From assembly GCF_003171675.1 (NCBI RefSeq), contig NZ_QFZQ01000001.1, positions 620,001-684,000 on the forward strand: 64,000 nucleotides of DNA. Reading direction: 5' to 3'. Of this stretch, positions 15,463-25,556 are shown piece by piece. Made by a program: the position numbers and the translations under genes. The DNA is from Reichenbachiella versicolor (GTDB lineage: Bacteria > Bacteroidota > Bacteroidia > Cytophagales > Cyclobacteriaceae). Within the stretch, counting starts at the first letter, position 1. Each line of letters begins with the position of its first letter. The notes beneath the pieces are model-generated. The model was not told the DNA's origin. It did not search any database and saw nothing but the letters and a program-made list of their open reading frames with translations.

Positions 15463-18306
15463 ATGATATATAAGATTAAAAAATTGAATAGAGAGTTGAT
15501 ACTAATGGCTTGTATGCTGGTAGGAACTATCCTTACGGTCACAGGACAGAAGACTCAAATTCAATATCTCTCGGGTACGGACAAGGACAATACAGTAAGT
15601 TGGAATTTCTACTGTTCAGAGGGAATGAATAGCGGAAAATGGACAGAGATACAGGTGCCATCCTGTTGGGAGCAACAAGGCTTTGGTAACTATAACTATG
15701 GCCGTGATTACAAAGCGAAAAAGTCATATCACAAGGAGTATGGTTTGTACAAGCATACATTCAATGTTTCTGAAGACTGGAAGGGTAAAGTAATCAAAAT
15801 CGTCTTCGAAGGAGTAATGACTGATTGTGAGGTCAAAATTAACGGTAAGCTTGCAGGGCCAATTCACCAAGGAGCTTTCTATGAATTTAAGCATGACATT
15901 ACTAAGCTCTTAAAATATGGTCAAGACAATCTTTTAGAAGTCAAAGTCAATAAAGAATCAAGCAATGAATCTCTCAATTTTGCTGAGCGCAGAACTGATT
16001 TCTGGATTTTCGGAGGGATTTATCGCCCCGTCTACTTAGAAGTATTACCAGAGGATCATGTATCAAGATTTGCAGTAGATGCCCAAGCTTCTGGAGATAT
16101 AAAGGCTGATGTTTTTGTATCATCTTCAAAAGCAACTTTTGTAAAGCTGACTCTTCAGGACCTGTATGGAAACAAGGTACAGGATTTGAAAGTCTCTTCA
16201 TTGGATAAAACAAAAGAGAGACTATCAATAGAGTCAAAAGCTTCCAACATTAAAACTTGGAATGCTGAGCAACCGAATTTGTACCAACTTCAAATTGATC
16301 TATTAGACAAGAAAGGTAATTTGCTTCACTCAGTTTCAGACCGAATAGGATTCCGAACGGTAGAGATTAGAGAAAGTGACGGGATATACGTCAATGGAAA
16401 TCAGATCAAGTTTAAAGGAGTCAATAGACATAGTTTTCACCCTTCCTCCGGTCGAACTACCTCAAAAGCGCTCAGTATCGAACATGCCTTGATGATCAAG
16501 GATATGAATATGAATGCCGTACGCATGTCACATTATCCACCAGACAAGCATTTTTTAGACGTTTGTGATTCCTTAGGACTATTTGTGATTGATGAATTAT
16601 GTACATGGCATGTGCCATATCTAGACACAGACTTGGGTGAGAAATTAGTTGAAGAATTGATTGTTCGTGACGTGAATCATCCATCCATATTGATTTGGGC
16701 TAATGGGAACGAAACAGGTTGGAATCTAGAGATGGATGATGATTACGACAAGTGGGATATTCAGCACCGAGAAGTGATTCATCCATGGAATGTATTTCGA
16801 AAGATTGACAACATGCATTATCCCGACTATTATAAATTCTCATTTGACTCACCAAATAGGGATAAAATCTATTTCCCTACTGAGTTCTTACATGGTTTGT
16901 ACGACGGAGGACACGGTTCAGGGTTAGATGATTATTGGAAGCAGATGTGGAATACGTCTTTAGCAGCAGGAGGTTTTTTGTGGGATTTTGCTGATGAAGG
17001 TATAGAGCGAAGAGATAAAAACAATTTCGTTGATACAGACGGTAATCATGGCGCGGACGGAATCGTAGGGCCATACGGAGAGAAAGAAGCCAGTTATTTC
17101 ACGATCAAGGAAGTCTGGTCACCTATATATGTAGCTGATAGATACATTAGAGATGATTTTACAGGGATATTCAAGGTTGAGAATAGATATCACTTTACCA
17201 ATCTGAATGAATGCACCATGACTGCTAAATGGGTGAAATTCAATAGTCCGAAGGGTAGAGCAGATTATAGTGTGTTGAGTCAATCTGAGGTAGAGCTACC
17301 AGCTTTAGAACCCATGACAAAAGGAACATTTAGGGTAGAATTAGCGAAAGAATGGAAAGAAGCTGATGCACTATACCTGACAGCAACCGACCCACATGGC
17401 ATGGAGGTTTATACTTGGACATATCCAGTTAAAACGGCTACAAAGATCAATGCCGAACTAGTCACTTTTCCAAAAGAAGGAAGTGTGAAAGTGGAGAAAG
17501 AAGGAGGTATTATTAGCGTCAAATCAGGAGTGAATGAATTTAAGTTTTCGGCAGAGACAGGTATCTTAAAAGAAGTTAAGAAATCTGGAGAATTGATTCC
17601 TATAACTAAAGGGCCAATTATGCTGGGAAGTAAGTCTAAGCTAGAAAGTGTAGAAATAAAGACCTTTAAAAACAAAGTTGAAATTATCGCTTTGAATCAA
17701 GCTAAGCCCAAATATTGGGATTGGAAAGAGAATAAAGAGACGACACGAGATTTCTTTAAGTGGACGATTTACTCGAATGGTTTACTAAGCCTAAAAGCGG
17801 AGATAAGAAATAAGAAAATAGTAGATGAATATTTCGGTATCACATTCAATTTCCCGGAAGAAGAAGTAGCCGGAATGAAATGGCTTGGTGATGGTCCGTA
17901 TCGAGTATGGGCCAATAGAATGAAAGGTACACAGTTTAGTGTTTGGGAGAATGACTACAACAATACCTTAACTGGAATTCCTGATTTTGTATATCCAGAG
18001 TTCAAAGGGTTCTATTCTAATTTGAATTGGGTAACCGTCAAAGGCAAAAATCAAAATGGGTTCACGGTGTATTGTCATTCAGATTTGACTTTTCTAAGAA
18101 TGCTAACACCAGAGCAGCCTGAAGATCCTGGTAAAGGAGCAGCAGTTAAAGATTGGCCAAAAGGCGATATTTCCTTTGTGAAAAACATCCCCGGAATGGG
18201 AACCAAGTTCATGCCATCATCATCATCTGGTCCACAAGGCAGTGCTAAAAAATACTTTGGGAATGTAGATGAACCAATTGTAATCGACTTGACTTTTGAG
18301 TTTTAA
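15463..18306 (+). CDS. GH2 family glycoside hydrolase, beta-galactosidase-like (second copy)
   Basis: A 947-residue paralogue of the preceding gene over its whole length. The signal peptide ends near TVTGQ. The proton donor is E417 in ANGNETGW and the nucleophile is E474 in FPTEFLHGLYDGG. It also has GVNRHSFHPSSG and MNAVRMSHYPPD. Differences cluster in loops of the C-terminal beta domains and near the active site (HVPYLDTDLGEK against HNPMIDTEVARK), which may mean a different subsite preference, for example for sulfated or methylated galactose. It arose by tandem duplication; the 20-bp spacing indicates a common transcript. Confidence 0.88.
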   Translation: MIYKIKKLNRELILMACMLVGTILTVTGQKTQIQYLSGTDKDNTVSWNFYCSEGMNSGKWTEIQVPSCWEQQGFGNYNYGRDYKAKKSYHKEYGLYKHTFNVSEDWKGKVIKIVFEGVMTDCEVKINGKLAGPIHQGAFYEFKHDITKLLKYGQDNLLEVKVNKESSNESLNFAERRTDFWIFGGIYRPVYLEVLPEDHVSRFAVDAQASGDIKADVFVSSSKATFVKLTLQDLYGNKVQDLKVSSLDKTKERLSIESKASNIKTWNAEQPNLYQLQIDLLDKKGNLLHSVSDRIGFRTVEIRESDGIYVNGNQIKFKGVNRHSFHPSSGRTTSKALSIEHALMIKDMNMNAVRMSHYPPDKHFLDVCDSLGLFVIDELCTWHVPYLDTDLGEKLVEELIVRDVNHPSILIWANGNETGWNLEMDDDYDKWDIQHREVIHPWNVFRKIDNMHYPDYYKFSFDSPNRDKIYFPTEFLHGLYDGGHGSGLDDYWKQMWNTSLAAGGFLWDFADEGIERRDKNNFVDTDGNHGADGIVGPYGEKEASYFTIKEVWSPIYVADRYIRDDFTGIFKVENRYHFTNLNECTMTAKWVKFNSPKGRADYSVLSQSEVELPALEPMTKGTFRVELAKEWKEADALYLTATDPHGMEVYTWTYPVKTATKINAELVTFPKEGSVKVEKEGGIISVKSGVNEFKFSAETGILKEVKKSGELIPITKGPIMLGSKSKLESVEIKTFKNKVEIIALNQAKPKYWDWKENKETTRDFFKWTIYSNGLLSLKAEIRNKKIVDEYFGITFNFPEEEVAGMKWLGDGPYRVWANRMKGTQFSVWENDYNNTLTGIPDFVYPEFKGFYSNLNWVTVKGKNQNGFTVYCHSDLTFLRMLTPEQPEDPGKGAAVKDWPKGDISFVKNIPGMGTKFMPSSSSGPQGSAKKYFGNVDEPIVIDLTFEF

Positions 18307-18365
18307 TAATGAAGTAAGAAGACCTGAACATACTCTATATTGGACTGATAAAAAAAATAGATAAG

Positions 18366-20339
18366 ATGATAAGAATTATAAACACAATAATCCTCAGTAC
18401 ACTTACTGTGTGCAGTGTCTTCGCTACTGACTATCACGTAGATCAGCGTAATACTAAAAGAGGAGACGGTTCAGAGAAGAACCCTTTTCAGACAATAGCA
18501 CAAGCTAGTCAGATAATGAAGGCTGGAGATATTTGCTACATCCATGCTGGAACTTATAGAGAGATAATTAATCCGAAGGTATCAGGAACAATTTCTAAAC
18601 CGATCACTTTCACTCGATACAAAAAAGATAAGGTTATTGTCTCAGCTACCGAACCCGTATCAGGATGGCAGCAGTATAGTGGCAAAATCTACCAAGTGAA
18701 AGGAATACAAATGTTGCTCGGAGACGCCAATAATGTTTACCTAGGTACAGATAAGATGCAGATTGCTCGTTGGCCGAATGACACAGATAATAATGAGTAT
18801 TCACTGGATGCGAAGTATATAGATATTACGAAAGGAACGTGGTCTTTGTCATTTGTTAGTAATAATGAAATTCCTAAAATTGACTGGACTGGAGGAACTA
18901 TACATTATCTAGGATCACATAGTGGTTGTGCATGGGAGCGAACTATTACAGGCTTCGACAAGGATTTAGGCAGAGTACATTTTGAGGAGCTACCTAAGAA
19001 ATGGCCATTTCATCCTACCCACAGCCCACAAAGAAAAGAGAACGATCATCGAGGAATTTTCTACCTGATGAATAAGCTAGAGGCGCTTGATGCCCCACGT
19101 GAATGGTATTATGATCCACTGGCACAAACACTCTACTTTTATGCGCCAAATGGCAAATCTCCAAAAGAACAGGCTGTAGAAATTTCTGCTAGAAAGTATA
19201 CGGCGGACATCAAAAAAAGCAATATAAAACTAGATGGGCTCAACTTTTTTGGAGGAATGGTATCGATCAGCGGCGACAACAATCAAGTCATCAACTGTAT
19301 GGTCAAGCATGGAGCGGAAAGATTAGTAACTAATCTGAAAGGTGCAGCTGTCAGTGATGCGGCTATTCAAATTAAAAAAGGAGATGGTAATGTCGTTGAG
19401 AAATGTGTCTTAGAAAATGGAACAGTAAACGGTATATTAATCACTAGAGCATCGACCAACTCTCGCATAGAAAATAACATTGTCCAGCATTTTAATACCA
19501 TAGGAATTCATGCATGCCTACTTAGTAGCGCTGGAGAAGGAGATAAGATTCTTAGAAACTCTTTTTATGGATCAGCCAGAGATGGAGTAAAAGTATCAGG
19601 AAAAAACAGTGAATTTGGATACAACCATGTTCAAAAAGCATTGATCTCAGGTGCCGATGGAGGTTTGTTTTATGTGACTGGAAGAAGTATTCCAATGAAT
19701 ATTGAATTGCATCATAATTGGTTTCATGATGCCTATGCAGATACACACGCAGGTAAAAAAGCTGTAGGTATCTATCTAGATAATAACTCCGCTGGCTACA
19801 TAGTCCATCACAATGTGGTCTGGGATGTAGAGTGGGGAGGTCTTCACTTCAACTGGAATGCACTCAAAAATGAGATTTACAATAATACATTTTGGAATGT
19901 AGGACCACCAGACCAATCGATGATCGATTGTTGGGTACCTGAAAGAAATGGGGTAAGAACAAATGTTAGAGATAACACACTTTACAATAACATCAGTGAT
20001 GTTCGTCCTTGGTGGCACTCTGGTTCTGGGAAGTTTATCGTCGATGAAAAGGAATACATGGGTGATGAAGCAGACAACACCTTTGATTACAATGAACAGT
20101 TCAAAGAAGTGCCATTTGAGACTAGCAAAAGCAATCTCTTCATGCCACAAAAGAACTCACCTCTGATTGACAAGGGGCGAAAAATCAAAAAGATAACCAA
20201 AGGATACAAGGGAGAAGCGCCAGATCTAGGAGCCTATGAATTTGGAGGCGAATACTGGGTGCCAGGAGTAGACTGGACTCCAAAAGGATTTGCTTGGGAA
20301 GCAAGTTCAGATTATTTGAATCTGGGAGATATTAAATGA
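18366..20339 (+). CDS. Secreted right-handed parallel beta-helix protein, candidate carbohydrate-active enzyme
   Basis: A 657-residue protein with a signal peptide at about 1-20, then DYHVDQRNTKRGDGS and KNPFQTIAQAS, the usual entry to a pectate-lyase-like parallel beta-helix (AGDICYIHAGTYRE). Later coils contain N-x-I/V repeats (NGILITRAS, IENNIVQHF, IHHNVVWDVEWGG read as VHHNVVWDVEWGG). It shares the segment MQIARWPND and an aromatic LYFYAP with the T9SS beta-helix protein at 28075, where these read QIARFPNN and LYYKP. Such folds occur in polysaccharide lyases and in GH families such as GH110. I cannot choose. Its place in the operon argues for a role in galactan breakdown. Confidence 0.7.
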   Translation: MIRIINTIILSTLTVCSVFATDYHVDQRNTKRGDGSEKNPFQTIAQASQIMKAGDICYIHAGTYREIINPKVSGTISKPITFTRYKKDKVIVSATEPVSGWQQYSGKIYQVKGIQMLLGDANNVYLGTDKMQIARWPNDTDNNEYSLDAKYIDITKGTWSLSFVSNNEIPKIDWTGGTIHYLGSHSGCAWERTITGFDKDLGRVHFEELPKKWPFHPTHSPQRKENDHRGIFYLMNKLEALDAPREWYYDPLAQTLYFYAPNGKSPKEQAVEISARKYTADIKKSNIKLDGLNFFGGMVSISGDNNQVINCMVKHGAERLVTNLKGAAVSDAAIQIKKGDGNVVEKCVLENGTVNGILITRASTNSRIENNIVQHFNTIGIHACLLSSAGEGDKILRNSFYGSARDGVKVSGKNSEFGYNHVQKALISGADGGLFYVTGRSIPMNIELHHNWFHDAYADTHAGKKAVGIYLDNNSAGYIVHHNVVWDVEWGGLHFNWNALKNEIYNNTFWNVGPPDQSMIDCWVPERNGVRTNVRDNTLYNNISDVRPWWHSGSGKFIVDEKEYMGDEADNTFDYNEQFKEVPFETSKSNLFMPQKNSPLIDKGRKIKKITKGYKGEAPDLGAYEFGGEYWVPGVDWTPKGFAWEASSDYLNLGDIK

Positions 20340-20387
20340 CATCAATAGAAACCCAGCTTAGAAACAGTTTTACGGCAAAAGATCAAA

Positions 20388-21698
20388 ATGAAAGACAATA
20401 AAATGAGACAGATACTTTACCTATTTGCGGCATTGTGGCTATTAGCTTCATGTGAGCAATCAAAGACTCAGACCGAAACCGTTTCGGAGGAATTTCCATT
20501 TTTCATTCCCGCGGAGAAGCCTGATAGACCACTTAGTGCTGCGGTAGCAAGAAACTACGATAACTACGAAGCAATTCGTCCTGAGCAGACTGAGCTCTAT
20601 ACACAGTTTAAGTATACTAAGCTTAAAGGGTTTGACTATAATGGTGGAGACGGCACTGTGACAAGAAGAGATCCATCTAAAGTAATCTTTGAAAACGGTA
20701 AATATTACGTGTGGTATACAGGACGCAAGACACCTGTAAAGTCTGTAGGAATGAAAAATGCCAAATTAGCTAATGACACTATTCCTTCTTCAGATTGGGA
20801 TTTGTCAGACATCTGGTATGCAACTTCTGAAGATGGTTTTACCTGGGAAGAACAAGGAATAGCAGTTCATAGACCAGAGAAACCAACACCAGGATGGAGA
20901 TCAGTGACTACAACAGATATTTTGAAATTTAAAGGTAAGTACTATCTATACTTTCAGGCATTTATGGAAGCAAGCGGTCTAAGAGGAGACTTCTGTCCAG
21001 TATCTGTAGCTTGGGCAGACTCACCAGATGGTCCTTGGCATCATACGGGCAAAATTGTTATCCCAAATGGCCCTGAAGGATCTTGGGATCAATATTCTAT
21101 CCATGATCCGTATCCATTGGTTCATGATGGTAAAGTCTACATCTATTACAAAGGAGACTTTGACAAAAGACCTGAATTAAGACCTTCAAAAATCAGAATG
21201 CAAGGTTTGGCTATAGCTGAAGATCCATTAGGGCCATTTGTGAAACATCCTTTAAACCCGGTGATCAATTCAGGGCACGAAACCACTTTATTCCCATTCA
21301 AAGAAGGAGTAGCAGCGATAGTACAGCGAGATGGTCAAGAGCACAATACTATACAGTATGCTAAGGACTGGGTGAACTTTGAGATAGCTTCAATCACAGA
21401 ATTGCTACCCATAGCAGCTGGACCATTTGTACCTGATGCTTTTACAGATACTAAGGATGGTAGAGGTATTACATGGGGTATTTCGCATATCATCAATGCC
21501 GGAGGCGACTGGAGTAAAAACCATACGATTTTGCTACGATTTGATTGTGATTTGAGCCAAGATGTAGACGATCAAGGAATGAAAGATCATCATATGTACT
21601 ATAGTCCGGAGTTTCACTATACCCATAGACTGAGTGGTAAGCAGAAGCAAAGAATTGCTGAAGAAACTAAGAAACTAAAGGAGCAAACAGCTAAATGA
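20388..21698 (+). CDS. GH117-like alpha-1,3-(3,6-anhydro)-L-galactosidase, lipoprotein
   Basis: A 436-residue lipoprotein with a lipobox (LLASC, Cys22). The five-bladed beta-propeller region has SAAVARNYDNYE, TQFKYTKLKGF, VTRRDPSKVI, KYYVWYTGRK and WDQYSIHDPYP. These fit GH117, which removes the terminal 3,6-anhydro-L-galactose from neoagaro-oligosaccharides. GH43/GH32-type propellers are the main alternative, but the N-terminal SAA-x-x-R segment and RRDPSKV favour GH117. It lies 48 bp after the beta-helix gene. The TGA stop falls at the start of a REP-like element. Confidence 0.82.
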   Translation: MKDNKMRQILYLFAALWLLASCEQSKTQTETVSEEFPFFIPAEKPDRPLSAAVARNYDNYEAIRPEQTELYTQFKYTKLKGFDYNGGDGTVTRRDPSKVIFENGKYYVWYTGRKTPVKSVGMKNAKLANDTIPSSDWDLSDIWYATSEDGFTWEEQGIAVHRPEKPTPGWRSVTTTDILKFKGKYYLYFQAFMEASGLRGDFCPVSVAWADSPDGPWHHTGKIVIPNGPEGSWDQYSIHDPYPLVHDGKVYIYYKGDFDKRPELRPSKIRMQGLAIAEDPLGPFVKHPLNPVINSGHETTLFPFKEGVAAIVQRDGQEHNTIQYAKDWVNFEIASITELLPIAAGPFVPDAFTDTKDGRGITWGISHIINAGGDWSKNHTILLRFDCDLSQDVDDQGMKDHHMYYSPEFHYTHRLSGKQKQRIAEETKKLKEQTAK

Positions 21699-21798
21699 AG
21701 CTCCCCGACCCAAGGGTACGGGGTATCTTTTGGATTTTATTTCTACTCGACCCAAGGGTCGGGGAATTAAACCCAAAGGGCTATCGCCCTGCGATTAA
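21698..21798 (-). repeat. REP-like element, copy 2, between GH117 and GH86
   Basis: It runs from GAAGCTCCCCGACCCAAGGG to CCCTGCGATTAA and contains two internal palindromic blocks, GACCCAAGGGTC and GGGCTATCGCCC. It is the inverted, fuller counterpart of 7724-7786. It sits inside the operon between GH117 (its first base is in the stop codon) and GH86 (15 bp downstream), where it could form a stable mRNA structure and change relative expression. Confidence 0.75.
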
Positions 21799-21813
21799 AA
21801 AGTAATAATTCAA

Positions 21814-23832
21814 GTGAGAAAGAATCTTATCAATGCCATCTGGCTGATTACTGCCACAGTGATGTTAGTGGCATCTATCAATTTTACATGCAATGCTCAA
21901 GTAGCTGAAATTAGCGTTTACTTGGATACCAAACATGTAGTAGGTGGTATTGATGAGTTCGACCGTGAAAAGTATATTACTATACACGCCAGTCTTCCTA
22001 ATGATTGGAGTGGAGATCATGCCATAGACGATATTCGTAATGATTTTTTGAATGGCTACGATGTTTACTTTGGACGCGAAACTGGCGGGCTCAAAGGAGC
22101 TCTCAATAGAGTGAAAGAAGATCCAAAACGCACAGGGTTTGCAGATATCTCCCATATCCAGCAAATGGGTCTTCAATCCAGAAGGAACTATAGTAAAAAT
22201 AAAAGTCTGCACCAGTACGAAAATCGACTCAATAACATGGTAATCGGCGCGCAGTTTCATCCATTTTGGGTCGATGGAACTAAGACCAGACAAGGATGGT
22301 CATTGTCACAGAAAGACACAAAAAAGCAACCTCTGGGAACTGCAACAGGTGAGTTCATGGCTCACTATATCAAAGAATTTTTTGGAGGAGAAGGTCATCC
22401 TCGACCTAAGTATATCGAGGTAATCAACGAGCCCATGTGGGATATTTTACCTAGAAAAGAAAGAGGTATTGCTGAAAAAGAGATTCCAGCCGTTCAGAAG
22501 ATGGCCAAGTTTCACACTACTGTAGCTCGTGAAATAAAAAAAATAAATCCAGATGTAATGGTAGGTGGCTATACCTGCGCATTTCCTGATTTTGAGTTTT
22601 ATGATTTCAAGAGATGGGAGTATAGATGGAAACAATTCATAGACCTTACAGAAGATGATATGGATTTCTGGTCATTTCATATATATGATCAGCCATGCAA
22701 ACCGAAGTATAATAAAGGTAAAATCAGCTATATCAAAAGATATCGAAAGGGAAGTAATGTGGAAGCTACACTAGATATGCTTGAGCAGTATAGCATGATT
22801 AAGTTAGGTAAGATTACTCCTATGCTGGTTACAGAATATTCTACACAAGCACACAGATACAAGGAACTAGCTTGGACTCCTTGGAGAGACTATCTCTATG
22901 TGAAAAGTGCGAATTCTTTGATGATGACTTTTATGGATCATCCACAGTCTATTGCTGCTGCGATTCCATTCATTATGTTGAAATGTGAATGGGGAAGAAA
23001 TAAAGAAGGTTACCCATATCGTAGTCGTTTATTTAGACAAGAGTTTGAGTTAGAAGGAGAGACTGGTGACCAATGGGTGTACAGTGATATGGTTAAGTTT
23101 TACCAACTGTGGTCGGATGTAAAAGGAAAACGGGTACAGATTAAAACTGACAATCAAGACATTCAGGTGGACTGTTATATAGATGGGAAGAAGGCTTATG
23201 TTATTCTGAATAATCTAAAAGAAGTACAAGTCCCTGTAAAGCTCAACCTCTTTGGACAAGGTCAAAATGAGCTAATAGCTATCAAAACGAAACACTATTA
23301 TTCCCCTTTTAAGCCCGTTGAGACAGAAAGGGAAGGAATAATAGAACAGAAGACCTTTAAATCAGCAAAGGAGTTTGTAAATCTAGAACCTGAGGGAACT
23401 ATGATTTTAGAATACAATTTTAGCGAGCCTGTCTTAATCAAAGAAACCTCTGAAGAAACCAAATACTACGCGACAGATTACTATAAGCCCATTGAGGCAG
23501 GTCAGAGGGTAAGTTTTACGATCAAAGACGTTAACAAAGTGAAATATGGATTTGCGACTCTTAGAATAGGAGTAGGGCGCGATCATGGTTATTCTCTCAA
23601 TCCTATCATCACTATCAACGGAACCAAAGTTAAGGTGCCTGAGAAAGCTTATTCAGGATATGATCAGGCTCCTAGAGATCGGTTTTATGGAGTATTAGAA
23701 ATTCCTGTAGCCTATCAGTTATTGAAAGAAAACAATCAAATAGAGATCTCATTTCCAGATACAGGTGGACATGTAGCAAGTGTCACAATGAGAGTCTTCA
23801 ACGATAGCAAAGATCTATCAAAAGAAAATTAG
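21814..23832 (+). CDS. GH86 endo-beta-agarase/beta-porphyranase
   Basis: A 672-residue secreted enzyme from a GTG start, with a signal peptide ending near FTCNAQ. The N-terminal segment VYLDTKHVVGGIDEFDREKY is characteristic of GH86. The TIM barrel has the acid/base E206 in EVINEPMWD and the nucleophile E341 in LVTEYSTQAH. Two C-terminal beta domains follow (about 440-530 and 540-670). GH86 enzymes cut internal beta-1,4 bonds of agarose or porphyran. The partner GH29 downstream and the anhydro-sugar GH117 leave both substrates possible. GH29 follows 18 bp downstream. Confidence 0.88.
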   Translation: MRKNLINAIWLITATVMLVASINFTCNAQVAEISVYLDTKHVVGGIDEFDREKYITIHASLPNDWSGDHAIDDIRNDFLNGYDVYFGRETGGLKGALNRVKEDPKRTGFADISHIQQMGLQSRRNYSKNKSLHQYENRLNNMVIGAQFHPFWVDGTKTRQGWSLSQKDTKKQPLGTATGEFMAHYIKEFFGGEGHPRPKYIEVINEPMWDILPRKERGIAEKEIPAVQKMAKFHTTVAREIKKINPDVMVGGYTCAFPDFEFYDFKRWEYRWKQFIDLTEDDMDFWSFHIYDQPCKPKYNKGKISYIKRYRKGSNVEATLDMLEQYSMIKLGKITPMLVTEYSTQAHRYKELAWTPWRDYLYVKSANSLMMTFMDHPQSIAAAIPFIMLKCEWGRNKEGYPYRSRLFRQEFELEGETGDQWVYSDMVKFYQLWSDVKGKRVQIKTDNQDIQVDCYIDGKKAYVILNNLKEVQVPVKLNLFGQGQNELIAIKTKHYYSPFKPVETEREGIIEQKTFKSAKEFVNLEPEGTMILEYNFSEPVLIKETSEETKYYATDYYKPIEAGQRVSFTIKDVNKVKYGFATLRIGVGRDHGYSLNPIITINGTKVKVPEKAYSGYDQAPRDRFYGVLEIPVAYQLLKENNQIEISFPDTGGHVASVTMRVFNDSKDLSKEN

Positions 23833-23850
23833 TAGATAAAAAGACTGAAT

Positions 23851-25395
23851 ATGAACTTAATGAAAATAAACAAACTATTATTCTTTGGGCTATTTGCGCT
23901 GCTAATCGCTGCCTGTAGTTCAAAAAATCAGGAACCAACTCAGGCTTCCTCAGAGATAACAAAATACGAACCCAATTGGGAGTCAATTAACAGACACAAG
24001 GCTGCTCCTGAGTGGCTCGCTGATGCCAAATTAGGAATGTACTTTCATTGGGGCCCATATAGCGTGCCAGCCTTCGGTAGTGCATGGTATCCACACAATA
24101 TGTATAAGGATAAGAATAGAGTTCGAAGATATCATGAAGAGAACTACGGCAGTATCTATGAGTTTGGTTACGAAGACTTTATTCCGATGTTCAAAGCTGA
24201 GAAGTTTGATCCAGAAGACTGGGCTAAATTATTCAAAGCTACCGGTGCGAAATTTGCCGGGCCAGTAGCCCAGCATCATGATGGATTTGCGATGTGGGAC
24301 AGTGAGGTCAATCCGTGGAATGCAGCTGATATGGGACCTGAAAGGGATATTTTGGGAGAAATATTTAAAGCTCTTCGCAAAGAGGGTTTAAAGACCATTG
24401 CAACGTTCCATCATGCCAGAAATGGTCAAAGAAATGCAAAAGACACGGCTGAATGGAAGAAAGCATATGACAGTCACTACGTCTATCACCCAGATTTACC
24501 TACTTCGACTACTGATCCTAAACTGAGAATGCTATTTGGTAATTTCGAGACGATAGAGGAGTTTAATCAGTATTGGTTAGATCAAGTAGTAGAAGTTATT
24601 GACAAGTATAGCCCAGATATCTTGTGGTACGATTCATGGCTCAACCTTATCCCAGAGGAAAAGAGAATGGAAATGATGGCTTATCATTTTAATAATGGAT
24701 TGAAACAAGGAAAAGAAGTAGCGACAGCACATAAGCAAGAAGATTTACCTCTTGAATCCAGTGTTTTGGATTTCGAACAAGGTGGTCGTGGAGATGTGCA
24801 CCCTTTACCGTGGATGACGGATATTACATTAGGGAAGAGACGGTGGATGTACGTAGAAGGACACCCTTATAAAACTGCCGACTTAGTAGTAAGAAATATG
24901 ATTGATGTATGGAGTAAAAATGGAATTGTTTTACTCAATGTATCGCCAAGAGCCGATGGAGTTATTAATCAAGAGCAAAGAGATGTATTGAAACAAATAG
25001 GAGACTGGATGGACGTACACGGAGAGGCAATTTATGGAACACGTCCACATGTGTTGTTCGGATATGGTCCATCTAGAGGAGGTGATGGTCATAATGGAGC
25101 TTTCTCATCCACGGTAAACTATGGTGTAAAGGATGTAAGGTTTACAATTGCTAAAGACAAATCAGCGATGTACACTTTTCTATTAGGAGTACCAGAGGCA
25201 GGTGAAAAAGTATCATTCAGATCAATTGGAGGGTATCATAGAAATATTCCTCCAGGGAAAATCAAAGATGTTAAGCTATTGGGATCTGATGTAGACGTAG
25301 AATGGAGTCTAACCTCTGGAGATTTTTTTATTACCATGCCAGATGTAGAATACAATCCTATTGCGACTGTATTTAAACTGGATTTAGAAAAATAA
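23851..25395 (+). CDS. GH29 alpha-L-fucosidase-like lipoprotein
   Basis: A 514-residue lipoprotein with the lipobox LIAAC. The TIM barrel has MYFHWGPYSVPAFGSAWYP, AQHHDGFAMWDS, TIATFHHARN and the nucleophile D261 in ILWYDSW; DFEQGGRGD follows. The last 110 residues form a beta domain (YTFLLGVPEAGEKV). GH29 enzymes cleave alpha-L-fucose. In porphyran loci, relatives have been proposed to act on the closely similar alpha-L-galactose, which fits the GH86 next door better than fucose does. That specificity is inference. Confidence 0.88.
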   Translation: MNLMKINKLLFFGLFALLIAACSSKNQEPTQASSEITKYEPNWESINRHKAAPEWLADAKLGMYFHWGPYSVPAFGSAWYPHNMYKDKNRVRRYHEENYGSIYEFGYEDFIPMFKAEKFDPEDWAKLFKATGAKFAGPVAQHHDGFAMWDSEVNPWNAADMGPERDILGEIFKALRKEGLKTIATFHHARNGQRNAKDTAEWKKAYDSHYVYHPDLPTSTTDPKLRMLFGNFETIEEFNQYWLDQVVEVIDKYSPDILWYDSWLNLIPEEKRMEMMAYHFNNGLKQGKEVATAHKQEDLPLESSVLDFEQGGRGDVHPLPWMTDITLGKRRWMYVEGHPYKTADLVVRNMIDVWSKNGIVLLNVSPRADGVINQEQRDVLKQIGDWMDVHGEAIYGTRPHVLFGYGPSRGGDGHNGAFSSTVNYGVKDVRFTIAKDKSAMYTFLLGVPEAGEKVSFRSIGGYHRNIPPGKIKDVKLLGSDVDVEWSLTSGDFFITMPDVEYNPIATVFKLDLEK

Positions 25396-25516
25396 CACTT
25401 AATTAAGCAGTCTGTAATTACAAACTATGAATCAAGAGAACGATGTTTGTCACGCAATCCAATCTTTCCAATTCAAAGAACAAAAACGTGTGACTTTTAA
25501 CCTCTTCTCAAATATT

Positions 25517-25535
25517 GCCTTGTAGTAGACAAGGC
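25517..25535 (+). terminator. Hairpin between GH29 and uxaC
   Basis: GCCTTGT (25517-25523) pairs with ACAAGGC (25529-25535) around a 5-base loop, before an A/T-rich stretch. It lies in the 161-bp gap and may end or attenuate the glycosidase transcript. The gap also holds an unrecognised 32-codon frame from the ATG at 25427 to the TAG at 25523-25525. Confidence 0.4.
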
Positions 25536-25556
25536 TATAAACTTATTAAAATTGCT

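Noticed and set aside
12623-18306. Two GH2 frames as one broken gene
   Set aside because: Both are full length, with own signal peptides and intact catalytic Glu pairs, so they are true tandem paralogues.
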